From assembly GCA_029959615.1 (NCBI GenBank), contig JASCOD010000008.1, positions 186,001-250,000 on the forward strand: 64,000 nucleotides of DNA, written 5' to 3'. The first letter of the stretch is position 1. Each line of letters opens with the position of its first letter. The DNA is from Flavobacteriaceae bacterium PS02338 (GTDB lineage: Bacteria > Bacteroidota > Bacteroidia > Sphingobacteriales > Sphingobacteriaceae). Positions 1-8,236 of the stretch are shown piece after piece. Under the pieces are notes generated by a model. That model was not told where the DNA came from. It ran no database searches and worked only from the letters and a program-made list of their open reading frames with translations. Made by a program: the position numbers and the translations under genes.

Positions 1-547
1 CGGTTGCGATAACTTTTAAGCCTGCTATCTTTTTTGCCAGCTGGATAGCGATTGAACCTACACCACCTGCGCCAGCTATAATCAATAAGGTTTTTCCTTT
101 GTCTTTCTCTGCGTTGATCCGAATTCTATCAAATAGTATTTCCCAAGCAGTGAGTGTGGTGAGTGGCATTGCTGCGGCGGCTTCAATACTTAAAGATTTA
201 GGTTTTTTACCTACAATTCGTTCATCAATTAACTGATATTCTGCATTGCAGCCTGGTTTGGTGATGTCGCCTGCGTAATAAACTTCATCTCCAACTTTAA
301 ATAGCGACACTTCGTTTCCTACGGCTTCGATTATACCGCAAGCATCCCAACCGATGATTTTAGGTTCGGAAAGCTCCCTATCTTTTGCGGAGTTTTGTCT
401 TATTTTATAATCTACTGGATTTACAGCAATGGCATTTATTTTTACCAAAAGTTCGTGTCCTTGTGGAGTTGGTTTTTCAATTTCGAAATCGATAAAGCTA
501 TTTGGTGATGATATTGGAAGGGAAGTTTTAAATCCTACTGCTTTCAT
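1..547 (-). CDS. Zinc-type alcohol dehydrogenase-like / quinone oxidoreductase (partial, 3' end outside window)
   Basis: The reverse strand reads open from ATG at 547 to the window edge, giving the first 182 residues. The N-terminal half is a GroES-like fold with NPVDYKIR and GWDACGIIEAVG. It is followed by the Rossmann dinucleotide-binding loop GAGGVGSIAIQLAK. The usual catalytic zinc Cys at the NPVD position is absent, which fits the NADPH:quinone oxidoreductase branch of medium-chain dehydrogenases. Substrate cannot be inferred. The gene stands alone, with a palindromic repeat just upstream. Confidence 0.85.
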   Translation of the reverse strand, partial: MKAVGFKTSLPISSPNSFIDFEIEKPTPQGHELLVKINAIAVNPVDYKIRQNSAKDRELSEPKIIGWDACGIIEAVGNEVSLFKVGDEVYYAGDITKPGCNAEYQLIDERIVGKKPKSLSIEAAAAMPLTTLTAWEILFDRIRINAEKDKGKTLLIIAGAGGVGSIAIQLAKKIAGLKVIAT

Positions 548-940
548 GATGTTAAGGTTTTTAGGTTTTAAACCATTATTACGAGCTACGAAGCAATCTT
601 AAAGCATATATAATTGTTTTTCCTTGTCGGATTGCTTCGTAGCTCACAATGACGAGTCTATGTGTAAAGCAAATGTATTATAAAGTTGTTTTTATTTTAA
701 ACTTGTGTCTTTGTAAATATTAAAGATGTTTAACGTTTGACAAAATACTACAGATTGTTTTCTAAATCTGATTGAAATGAAAATCTTTTTTGTAGAGTTT
801 TATCCCGAGCTGGTCGAAGGATATTTTAAAAATGGTAGAGGCTTTGCCTTAGAATATTAAAGGCAATGCCAACAAAAAAATCAACGTAACGCAGGAGTAA
901 AATAAATAGTAGCTCAGTTTTTATTTTTCGAGAAGTTAAA
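548..940. other. Intergenic region without a gene
   Basis: 393 bases between two reverse-strand genes. It contains one palindromic intergenic repeat (583-652). The rest is AT-rich with no convincing reading frame, terminator or RNA gene. Confidence 0.6.
583..652. repeat. Intergenic palindrome, class A (GAAGCAATC type)
   Basis: Left arm GAGCTACGAAGCAATC (583-598) pairs perfectly with GATTGCTTCGTAGCTC (630-645) and is followed by ACAATGAC. The same core, with GCGAGGCAC in place of GAGCTAC, recurs at 13971-14036 and 34763-34839. Together they define a dispersed non-coding family. Confidence 0.75.
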
Positions 941-2023
941 TTATTTAGCTTCGAAATCTAACCTAATCGAGAAAACGTTACTGTAGAGTGCATCAGAACT
1001 GTTGCCAACGTTAGTTAAAGCATAATCTAAAGAGAAATTCTTGATTTTGATACCCACACCCATGTTAGGTTGATAGGTGTAAATTTGCTTGCCCGTAAAA
1101 TCTGTAGACTTTTGAATGTTACCTACGCCGCCACGTAAGAAAATGGTTTTCTTGAAATCAACGGAAAGGCCAAGGGTAGGATCTGCACTTACAGGATCAG
1201 CACTAACTAACACATTTCTTTGCCCATCAGTAGTTAAATTGATATTGGTTTCGGCCATGATGTTGAATTTCTCGCTCAAACGAGTGCCGTATGCTGCACC
1301 TAAAATAATGCGGGGCATGGTAGTTTCTGTGGAACTTTTAGGTATGTCGTTGCCGGTAGTAGCATATACGGTAGAAAGCTTATCGGCATTGTAGCTCCAG
1401 GAGTTGAAGGTAGAAGTGATGTCTTTCCCAACTAGGGCTAATTTCCACTTCCCTTTTTGGTACTGCAAACCAGCATCTAAACCAAACCCCCAAGATTTAC
1501 CATATTCGCCAACCAAACGATGGATGACTTTAACGTTAGCACCGTAACTTAACCCATCGCCTGCACCAATGCCATTTTTACCTCTTTTACGGGCGTATGA
1601 AAAGATGAATGCATAATCTGCTGCTGAAAATTTCTTTACCCTATCATAGTTGATGTTTCCGTCGGCATCAATTAGCTCAGAAGTATCAGGGATGTCATCT
1701 ACACCAAATCTTAAGACCGATGCACCAATTACTGCAGTGTTATCTTGTACCGAAGTAGCGAATGAAGCATAATCGTATTTAGCAATGCCGGCAAAATATT
1801 CGGAGTGCATGAAACTCACTTGTCGAGGCGTTTCCATACGGGCCAAACCTGCAGGGTTCCAATAACCAGCGGTAACATCATTAACACTTGCTACCACCGA
1901 ACCTGATAAGCCAAATGCAGTTGATCCCACACCGATGTTAAGGAACTCATTACTGTATTTTCTTTGAGCATTTGCCGAAGTGGCAAAGATGGATAAAAGT
2001 ATGATTAGGTGACGTTTGCGCAT
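941..2023 (-). CDS. PorV/PorQ-family outer-membrane beta-barrel protein
   Basis: 360 residues. An N-terminal signal peptide ends near residue 19 (SANAQ). The start of the mature protein (FLNIGVGSTAFGLSGSVVAS ... YWNPAGLA) is the signature of PorV/PorQ-type barrels, related to FadL/UPF0164. The remainder alternates like beta strands and ends in an acidic-aromatic stretch typical of outer-membrane barrels. PorV acts as a shuttle in type IX secretion and PorQ is also linked to that system. Which paralogue this is cannot be decided, and it could be a barrel of unrelated function. Its ATG overlaps the stop of the upstream gene as TAATG, which suggests translational coupling. Confidence 0.75.
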   Translation of the reverse strand: MRKRHLIILLSIFATSANAQRKYSNEFLNIGVGSTAFGLSGSVVASVNDVTAGYWNPAGLARMETPRQVSFMHSEYFAGIAKYDYASFATSVQDNTAVIGASVLRFGVDDIPDTSELIDADGNINYDRVKKFSAADYAFIFSYARKRGKNGIGAGDGLSYGANVKVIHRLVGEYGKSWGFGLDAGLQYQKGKWKLALVGKDITSTFNSWSYNADKLSTVYATTGNDIPKSSTETTMPRIILGAAYGTRLSEKFNIMAETNINLTTDGQRNVLVSADPVSADPTLGLSVDFKKTIFLRGGVGNIQKSTDFTGKQIYTYQPNMGVGIKIKNFSLDYALTNVGNSSDALYSNVFSIRLDFEAK

Positions 2024-2694
2024 TATATTAACCGAATTTCGATTTCCTCAAATATAACCATAAAATCAACTTCTAATTGGTTTTTGTAAAATTCTAATAC
2101 TGAGGTTAAATCGTAAGTGGTTTTTTCGCTAAATGGATGGTCCCATAATCTCATACAGATGCGTTGTAAAGCATAACTGATATTCTCTAGCTTTTGGTAA
2201 CTTAACAAATACCTGCTAGACTTAAAGCTGTTGAAGAACTTAAAAAAAAGCTCGACATCATCGATATTGCACTTTTGAAGAAAACTCGTTAGCTCATTTT
2301 CATTTACAGTCTCTAAATTTTCATAAAATGAATTGATCGTTATTTTCTGGTGTTCTATGAGAAGGTGATCTAACAGCAATTCTACCCCAATATGTGCTAA
2401 AAATGATGGACGAACAGGGCTATCTTTTAATATGGGAATAAGTAATTGCTTTAGCTCTTGTGTTTTGTTATTGAAAAAATCTGATGAATGAAAAAGCAGA
2501 TCCACTTGTAGATGTCGTTTCCAGCCAATCAGTAATGTATTTAAGCCATCCTCACTGAATAATTCTGCGTGCTTCTCAGGATGAACGTTCCAACTCTTAT
2601 TCGCATTTTTCAAAAGATCGGGCAAAATAGTGCCTAAAACAATGTTGGCGTTTGGCGTATTTCTGTCGAAGTAAAAATGCGAAAGGAAGTTCAT
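2023..2694 (-). CDS. AcpH-like (DUF479) family protein
   Basis: About 223 residues. I chose the ATG at 2694 because MNFLSHFYFD matches the conserved N-terminus of acyl-carrier-protein phosphodiesterases (E. coli AcpH begins MNFLAHLHL). The frame stays open upstream to 2778, but that stretch is low-complexity intergenic sequence. A His/Asp segment (KRHLQVDLLFHSSDFF) resembles the metal-binding HD-like part of the family. AcpH-type enzymes remove phosphopantetheine from ACP; that activity is only inferred here because the overall match is loose. The stop overlaps the start of the PorV-like gene. Confidence 0.55.
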   Translation of the reverse strand: MNFLSHFYFDRNTPNANIVLGTILPDLLKNANKSWNVHPEKHAELFSEDGLNTLLIGWKRHLQVDLLFHSSDFFNNKTQELKQLLIPILKDSPVRPSFLAHIGVELLLDHLLIEHQKITINSFYENLETVNENELTSFLQKCNIDDVELFFKFFNSFKSSRYLLSYQKLENISYALQRICMRLWDHPFSEKTTYDLTSVLEFYKNQLEVDFMVIFEEIEIRLI

Positions 2695-2806
2695 ATTTGT
2701 AAATATAGCTATATAGATTGTTAGTTGTTTGGTTGTTTCGTTAGTTGGTGGAGCATTTCTAGGAGACCAAAAAGCCAAAAAACTGAAAAACCAAAAAACT
2801 AAAAGT

Positions 2807-2814
2807 TATCTTTG
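2807..2814 (+). promoter_or_regulatory. Bacteroidota -7 promoter element for tyrS
   Basis: TATCTTTG exactly matches the TAnnTTTG consensus of the Bacteroidota primary sigma factor, about 100 bases before the tyrS start. A clear -33 TTTG is not seen in the A-rich stretch upstream. The leader holds an inverted repeat, AAAATCGT (2820-2827) with ACGATTTT further on. Confidence 0.45.
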
Positions 2815-2912
2815 CGCCTTAAAATCGTTAAAAATGAAACCGTCACGATTTTTGAAATCCTGAAAGGATAGAAAAATCTGATAGCTTCATTACACAAAAC
2901 AAGTTTAAATAG

Positions 2913-4199
2913 ATGAAAAATTTTGTAGAAGAATTACGTTGGAGAGGCATGTTGCATGACATCATGCCCGAAACTGAGCAGAAACTGAATGACGGCATGT
3001 GTGCTGGTTATATCGGTTTCGACCCAACAGCTGATTCTTTGCATGTAGGACATCTTACTCAAATCATGACTTTAATCCACTTCCAAAGAGCAGGGCACAA
3101 ACCTGTTGCTTTAGTTGGTGGTGCAACAGGTATGGTGGGTGACCCGTCTGGAAAATCTGACGAACGCAATTTGCAAACTGAAGAAATGGTTGCTCATAAC
3201 CTAGCGGGAATGAAAAAGCAGCTTTCTAAATTTCTTAATTTTGAAGATAGCGGAAACGGTGCCGTAATGGTTAACAACGGCGACTGGTTCAAGAATTTCA
3301 ATTTTCTGGATTTCATTCGTGAAGTAGGTAAGCACATTACGGTGAACTACATGATGGCAAAGGACAGCGTGAAAAAGCGTTTGGAGGGAGATAATGGACT
3401 TTCTTTCACCGAATTCAGTTATCAATTAATTCAAGGATACGATTTTTATTATTTGTGGAAACATCATAATTGCGTGCTGCAAATGGGTGGTTCTGATCAG
3501 TGGGGTAACATTGTTACCGGAACTGAGTTGATCAGAAGAAAAGACCAAGGCACGGCTTATGCATTAACTACGCAGTTGATTAAAAAAGCGGATGGCACCA
3601 AATTTGGTAAAACGGAGAGCGGAGCAATTTGGCTAGATCCAGCAAAAACTTCGCCTTATAAATACTACCAGTTTTGGTTAAATTCCTCGGATAGCGATGT
3701 AAAAGCTTGGATTAGAATTTTCACCCTAAAAGGCAAGGAAGAGCTTGATGCCTTAGAGGCACAACATGAGGAAGCACCGCACTTGCGTATTTTACAAAAA
3801 GCGTTGGCGGAAGATATTACGGTTAGAACTCACTCAGCTGAGGCTTTAGAAACTGCGATTAAAACTTCTGAATTTTTGTTTGGCAATGGTTCGTTAGAGT
3901 TTTTAAATGGGCTTAGGGCTGCAGAAGTATTAGACATTTTTGAAGGTATTCCTCAATTTAAAGTTGCTAAAGCTGATTTGGCTGCAGGAATTGATACGCC
4001 TTCATTGTTGGCTGAAAAAACGACCGTTTTTCCATCAAAAGGAGAAGTGAAGAAAACTGTACAAGGTGGTGGTTTAAGTATCAACAAAAATAAAGTGGCT
4101 GATTTGAATACTACTTTCTCTACTGACAACTTGATAAATGATGAGTTCTTAGTAGTGCAAAAAGGAAAGAAAAACTACTTTTTAATTATAGCAGAATAA
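2913..4199 (+). CDS. tyrS: Tyrosine--tRNA ligase
   Basis: 428 residues, the normal length for bacterial TyrRS. The class I HIGH motif appears as HVGH (residues 44-47) after the tyrosine-binding YIGFDPTADSL. QMGGSDQWGN and the KMSKS-equivalent KFGKT are both present. The C-terminal ~70 residues form the S4-like RNA-binding domain (GGGLSINKNKV). It charges tRNA-Tyr in the cytoplasm. It is a single-gene unit with its own promoter and an intrinsic terminator. Confidence 0.98.
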   Translation: MKNFVEELRWRGMLHDIMPETEQKLNDGMCAGYIGFDPTADSLHVGHLTQIMTLIHFQRAGHKPVALVGGATGMVGDPSGKSDERNLQTEEMVAHNLAGMKKQLSKFLNFEDSGNGAVMVNNGDWFKNFNFLDFIREVGKHITVNYMMAKDSVKKRLEGDNGLSFTEFSYQLIQGYDFYYLWKHHNCVLQMGGSDQWGNIVTGTELIRRKDQGTAYALTTQLIKKADGTKFGKTESGAIWLDPAKTSPYKYYQFWLNSSDSDVKAWIRIFTLKGKEELDALEAQHEEAPHLRILQKALAEDITVRTHSAEALETAIKTSEFLFGNGSLEFLNGLRAAEVLDIFEGIPQFKVAKADLAAGIDTPSLLAEKTTVFPSKGEVKKTVQGGGLSINKNKVADLNTTFSTDNLINDEFLVVQKGKKNYFLIIAE

Positions 4200-4213
4200 T
4201 TTTTCTGGATACG

Positions 4214-4244
4214 AAAAAGCCGCATCATTGATGCGGCTTTTTTT
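4214..4244. terminator. Bidirectional intrinsic terminator
   Basis: AAAAAGCCGCATCA pairs with TGATGCGGCTTTTT around a minimal loop, with an A-run on one side and a T-run on the other. It serves tyrS and the convergent reverse-strand operon. Confidence 0.9.
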
Positions 4245-4247
4245 GTT

Positions 4248-5249
4248 TTATTGGACTAGTAAGTTGCATCCTCGGATATCGGCATTGTCAAATCTGCCCA
4301 TAATCTCAAATTGATTTCCTCTGTGAATTTTACCTAAGTCTTGTGTAGCTATAAATGAGCAAGAGTTGATATTCGCTAGATCAATTACGTTAATGCCTCC
4401 AGTAGTATATGATGTCGATAGAATGCTTAGTGGATCTGAAGTATCTCTTAACAAAATTTTCATCCAAGGTGGACATTCAAAAATTCCATTTCCTTTAGAG
4501 TATCCCTGAGAAAGTAATTCGGTCATTCCATATTCACTATGAATGTGCTTTACACCAAAAGATTGACAAAGTAGCTGATGTAGTTCGGCACGTACCATTT
4601 CCTTTCTTTTACCTTTCATGCCTCCGGTTTCCATCACAATTAATTCTGGGAAATCAATTTGATATTGCTCTGTAAAGTCTAGTAATGCATAAGTCACACC
4701 GATTAAAATGGTTTTTTGCTTCGTCGATTTCAGTTGTTCCAAAGTTTCAAAAAGCTCTTCATGATTATGTAAAAAGTAACCACTATTAGGATGGGTACTT
4801 TGCTTTAACAGATCATCAACCATGTAAATCAAAGAAGAACCATCTCTTTCCAAGTAGGATGGAAGCAAAGCTAGAATACAATAACCATCGGCTTCGCCAT
4901 AAAATAGTTCGAACGCTTTATTGTAGCTGTCTTCATAAATGGAAAGATCTTGAACTAAATGTTTGCTGGTAGTTTGGCCTGTAGTTCCAGAACTGCTGAA
5001 AGTAATTTCTATAGGTTTGCTATTAGTAATAACCGAGTGCGATTTAAAAAAACTAATAGGCAAAAATGTAATTTTGAGATAGCTATTAATCTCTTTAGGA
5101 TTAATTTTTAAATGGGAGATGTATTGTCTGTAGATATCGCAATTTTCCGCTTGGTATTGGAAAATGCTTAAAGCAACATCATTAAATTCTTGTTCGTTGC
5201 TGATAGAGAAAATTTGCCCAGTACTGATATTCACTGGGCAAAAATACAA
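4248..5249 (-). CDS. LuxE/PaaK-type acyl-activating enzyme
   Basis: 333 residues of the ANL adenylating superfamily, in the LuxE acyl-protein-synthetase branch. The phosphate-binding loop FSSSGTTGQ lies near residue 88. METGGMKGKRKE and the conserved HSEYGMTEL follow. LuxE-type proteins activate a fatty acid with ATP and form an acyl-protein thioester. There is no luciferase or LuxC neighbour, so bioluminescence is not implied. It is the last gene of a three-gene operon behind a penicillin acylase and a small membrane protein (11-base gap). The substrate is unknown. Confidence 0.75.
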   Translation of the reverse strand: MYFCPVNISTGQIFSISNEQEFNDVALSIFQYQAENCDIYRQYISHLKINPKEINSYLKITFLPISFFKSHSVITNSKPIEITFSSSGTTGQTTSKHLVQDLSIYEDSYNKAFELFYGEADGYCILALLPSYLERDGSSLIYMVDDLLKQSTHPNSGYFLHNHEELFETLEQLKSTKQKTILIGVTYALLDFTEQYQIDFPELIVMETGGMKGKRKEMVRAELHQLLCQSFGVKHIHSEYGMTELLSQGYSKGNGIFECPPWMKILLRDTSDPLSILSTSYTTGGINVIDLANINSCSFIATQDLGKIHRGNQFEIMGRFDNADIRGCNLLVQ

Positions 5250-5260
5250 AGTTTTATCGA

Positions 5261-5611
5261 TTAAGCTTTGGCTTTTGATTTAATCGTTGCTTTTCTAAAG
5301 TGATAGCCACAATAACCACTGATTCCCGCTGCTAAACCTCCAATTAGAGCGGTAACGGCTAGAATTGCTGGCCATGCTTTTAAACCAAACATTTCAGCTA
5401 CACGCCCAGCTAATAAATGATGATTTGGAAGGCTTTTATATAAAGCCATACCAGTCCACAAAATGATGATAGCCAATAAAGGTTGCCAAAATGAAATTTT
5501 TCCTGTTTTGCCAATAATGCCACAGGTAGCGAAAGAAACCACAATAATTACCCACCAAGGGAAAAAGGATTGTAGTGCAAATGCTAGAATAAGTATAACG
5601 ATGAAAACCAT
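5261..5611 (-). CDS. Small membrane protein of unknown function
   Basis: 116 residues with about four hydrophobic segments (residues 2-20, 22-37, 43-58 and 80-103) and a Lys-rich C-terminus. No known domain is recognised. It sits 3 bases after the penicillin acylase stop and 11 bases before the LuxE-type gene, so it is almost certainly co-transcribed with both. Its role may be to anchor or assist one of them, which is only an inference from position. Confidence 0.7.
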   Translation of the reverse strand: MVFIVILILAFALQSFFPWWVIIVVSFATCGIIGKTGKISFWQPLLAIIILWTGMALYKSLPNHHLLAGRVAEMFGLKAWPAILAVTALIGGLAAGISGYCGYHFRKATIKSKAKA

Positions 5612-5614
5612 TGT

Positions 5615-8047
5615 CTATTTTTTTGAGATTTTATAACGAGAGATAATTTTTCCTCCTTTATCGTCTGGAGATTGCATAAAAAACAGATCATATAACTTGC
5701 CTTCTGCCCAAGTGTCAATCATGTTATCGTAAAATGGACTACCAGGATTTCCCGATTGTCCACCTGGATAAACGCCATGACCTTTAGGTTTTTTACCCAA
5801 TTCAATTACCATTCTCCAAGAAGGACCATTAGTTTCTGATAATGCATTTACAGTGCTTTTTGAGCCGCCAATTAATAGTTTTTTAGAACCAAATCCCGGT
5901 ATTTTTGCTAGGTGGGGAACATTAGAGTTTTTGAAATTTCCCCATTGCCATTCTTCTCCAATTGGTCCGTACTTTCTTTCTAAACTGTCGCAGGCGTATT
6001 TAAAAGAGGAGTTAACCAAATCTGTTAGTGTTTCTTTTTTCGAAGTTTTTACATTGTCGAACCATTTCGAGTTTGGATCTTTTTGTATCAATTCAATGGT
6101 TCGATCCCTAGATGGAAAACGCATTGGTACATCTTTGTCTCCAAAATCATCGTCCCATATTTCGGTAGTTAATTTCTTCGTCCAAAGATCAAATACACTT
6201 GCCGCAATAGATTTTGCGTCAAAATATTTATTCCACTTTGTGACTAAGTTGTATGATTCCTTTTGCGTAGCGTTTAGTTCAGCATTGTTTACTAGTGGCA
6301 AAATGTAAGGGATGATGTTTTCGGCCATAATGCTATACGAATCCATTTGTAGATTACGCATGCTATCTGCTGTTATATTTTTCATGGTAGTTAGCCTATC
6401 GTTAATCCTTTTTCCTCTTTCATAAGGAGCAAATTCCCAATTAATGTAATATGGATAAGTTGGATCTGTAGATGACTGATTAGCAGAACTTACGAAATTA
6501 CGTGGAGGGTTTTTTACTGTCGGATTTTGCGAGGCAGGAATCCAACCCTTCCAGTCGTTGCTAGGGTCAGTTCCATCCAAAATAAATTTACCTTGATTTT
6601 TCCATTTTAAAGGAAGTTTACCATTGGGAGTAATGGCAATATCATTATCTACACTGGCAAAAATGAAGTTTTGCGCTGGAGCAGTAAAGTAAGGTAAAGC
6701 GTTACGGTAATCATCATAGTTTTTAGCTCGGTTCATCAAATAAAAAGTTTTTAATTCATTTGATTTGTCATGAGCTATCCAACGCAGTGCATGGCCTGTA
6801 GGAACATTTTTCGCCTTGCTATAATCAGACTTTTGGAAGTAAACTATTGGCCCGTGATGCGTATAATAAACTGTATCTACGATATCTTTTCCACCTTTTA
6901 TTTTTATAGTCTCGTACCTAGGTGAGGTAGCATTCCATTTGTTGTTATACCAATAGCTTTGATGTTTATCGTCCTTGAATTTAATTTGGTAAAAATCCAG
7001 TACATCTGCTGCTACGTTGGTGACGCCCCAAGCGATGTTTTGGTTAAATCCGATAATAACACCGGGAGCTCCTGGAAGAGAAACGCCATAAGTGTTAATT
7101 CCTGGCGCATGTAATTGTATTTGATACCAAATAGAAGGCAAGCTTAAATCCAAATGTGGATCATTGGCCAAAACAGGGAAACCTGATGCTGTTTTGACCC
7201 CAGATACCGCCCAGTTATTACTTCCAATACCTTCTACCTTTTGTTTAGTAGCAATACCCGTACTCATCATTTCGGTAAATGATTTTGGAGTAGGCGGAAT
7301 CGAGATTGGGTTGAAGTCCCATTTAGTACCTACGGGTATAATTGGATCTTCTTTGAATGGATAATCGGGAAACAAATCTTTAGTAATGGCAGGCCCGTAT
7401 TTATTAAGCACGTTAGTCATATAGAATTCGTCGGAACCCATTGCTAAAACTGCTGACATTTGTTTAAGAAGCAAAGCACATTTAACTGGCGTCCAATTTT
7501 CAGGCTTAAAGTCTAGCAATTTATATTCTACAGGTAGTTTGCGTTTATCCAACGATTTGATATAGTCGTTAATGCCTTCTGTATACGCTAGTATCATTTC
7601 TTTAGATTGAGGATCGGCCATCATTCCTTCTAAAGAATTTTCAGCACCATACATCATTCCCATTCTACGTTGGTATTTGTCTACTTCTATCGCTTTAGCA
7701 CCTACTACTTCTGATATTCTTCCAGCAGCAAAACGAGTTTGGAAATCCATTTGCCAAAGGCGATGCATGGCTGTTACATAGCCTTGGGCATAATATACAT
7801 CGTGGTCATTCTGTGCAAACACATGAGGTATCATACGGTCATCAAACAGAATGTCAATTTTGTCGTGAGCGTTTTTCAATACCAGTTTTTTGTTTTTGGA
7901 TGGTGATAATCCTTCGGCATTTTGCCAAAATCCAGTAAAAGGATTTAAAAACTTCAATATGGGAGGGAGATCACCAAATTTGGTATTTAACATGTATCCT
8001 AATAAAATAGGGATAACAATGCATATTAGTGCTTTAACTCTGTTCAT
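5615..8047 (-). CDS. Penicillin acylase family amidohydrolase
   Basis: 810 residues, typical of Ntn-hydrolase penicillin/AHL acylases. An N-terminal hydrophobic anchor (residues 7-20) suggests export. The alpha-chain segment includes AQGYVTAMHRLWQMD. The self-cleavage site is GIGSNNWAVSG, where Ser276 would become the N-terminal nucleophile of the beta chain. NDPHLDLSLPSIWYQ and the conserved N...Q...D positions follow. The family hydrolyses amide bonds of penicillin G, N-acyl-homoserine lactones or related acyl amides; the actual substrate is not visible in the sequence. It heads an operon with a membrane protein and a LuxE-type acyl-activating enzyme. Confidence 0.92.
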   Translation of the reverse strand: MNRVKALICIVIPILLGYMLNTKFGDLPPILKFLNPFTGFWQNAEGLSPSKNKKLVLKNAHDKIDILFDDRMIPHVFAQNDHDVYYAQGYVTAMHRLWQMDFQTRFAAGRISEVVGAKAIEVDKYQRRMGMMYGAENSLEGMMADPQSKEMILAYTEGINDYIKSLDKRKLPVEYKLLDFKPENWTPVKCALLLKQMSAVLAMGSDEFYMTNVLNKYGPAITKDLFPDYPFKEDPIIPVGTKWDFNPISIPPTPKSFTEMMSTGIATKQKVEGIGSNNWAVSGVKTASGFPVLANDPHLDLSLPSIWYQIQLHAPGINTYGVSLPGAPGVIIGFNQNIAWGVTNVAADVLDFYQIKFKDDKHQSYWYNNKWNATSPRYETIKIKGGKDIVDTVYYTHHGPIVYFQKSDYSKAKNVPTGHALRWIAHDKSNELKTFYLMNRAKNYDDYRNALPYFTAPAQNFIFASVDNDIAITPNGKLPLKWKNQGKFILDGTDPSNDWKGWIPASQNPTVKNPPRNFVSSANQSSTDPTYPYYINWEFAPYERGKRINDRLTTMKNITADSMRNLQMDSYSIMAENIIPYILPLVNNAELNATQKESYNLVTKWNKYFDAKSIAASVFDLWTKKLTTEIWDDDFGDKDVPMRFPSRDRTIELIQKDPNSKWFDNVKTSKKETLTDLVNSSFKYACDSLERKYGPIGEEWQWGNFKNSNVPHLAKIPGFGSKKLLIGGSKSTVNALSETNGPSWRMVIELGKKPKGHGVYPGGQSGNPGSPFYDNMIDTWAEGKLYDLFFMQSPDDKGGKIISRYKISKK

Positions 8048-8236
8048 CTAGTGTGAGCTTTGGTTTTTCTTTTTGAAATGAAACGAAAAGATAGCATGCA
8101 ATTTAATTATAAATAACTATTAACATAAAACTAATTTGCATTTTCATAAAATACTATGCGTGCATAAAATTTAATTTGTAAGTTTTAAAAAATGTATTAA
8201 GTTTATGTTAAAATAAACAATATAAACTACAGACGT

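Noticed and set aside
2705..2815. TTGGTT/CCAAAAAACT low-complexity stretch as part of the AcpH-like gene
   Set aside because: The reading frame runs through it by chance; the conserved family N-terminus starts at 2694.
4248..5249. Bioluminescence (lux) operon because of the LuxE-type gene
   Set aside because: No luxAB or luxC homologue is present; LuxE-like proteins are common in non-luminous Bacteroidota.
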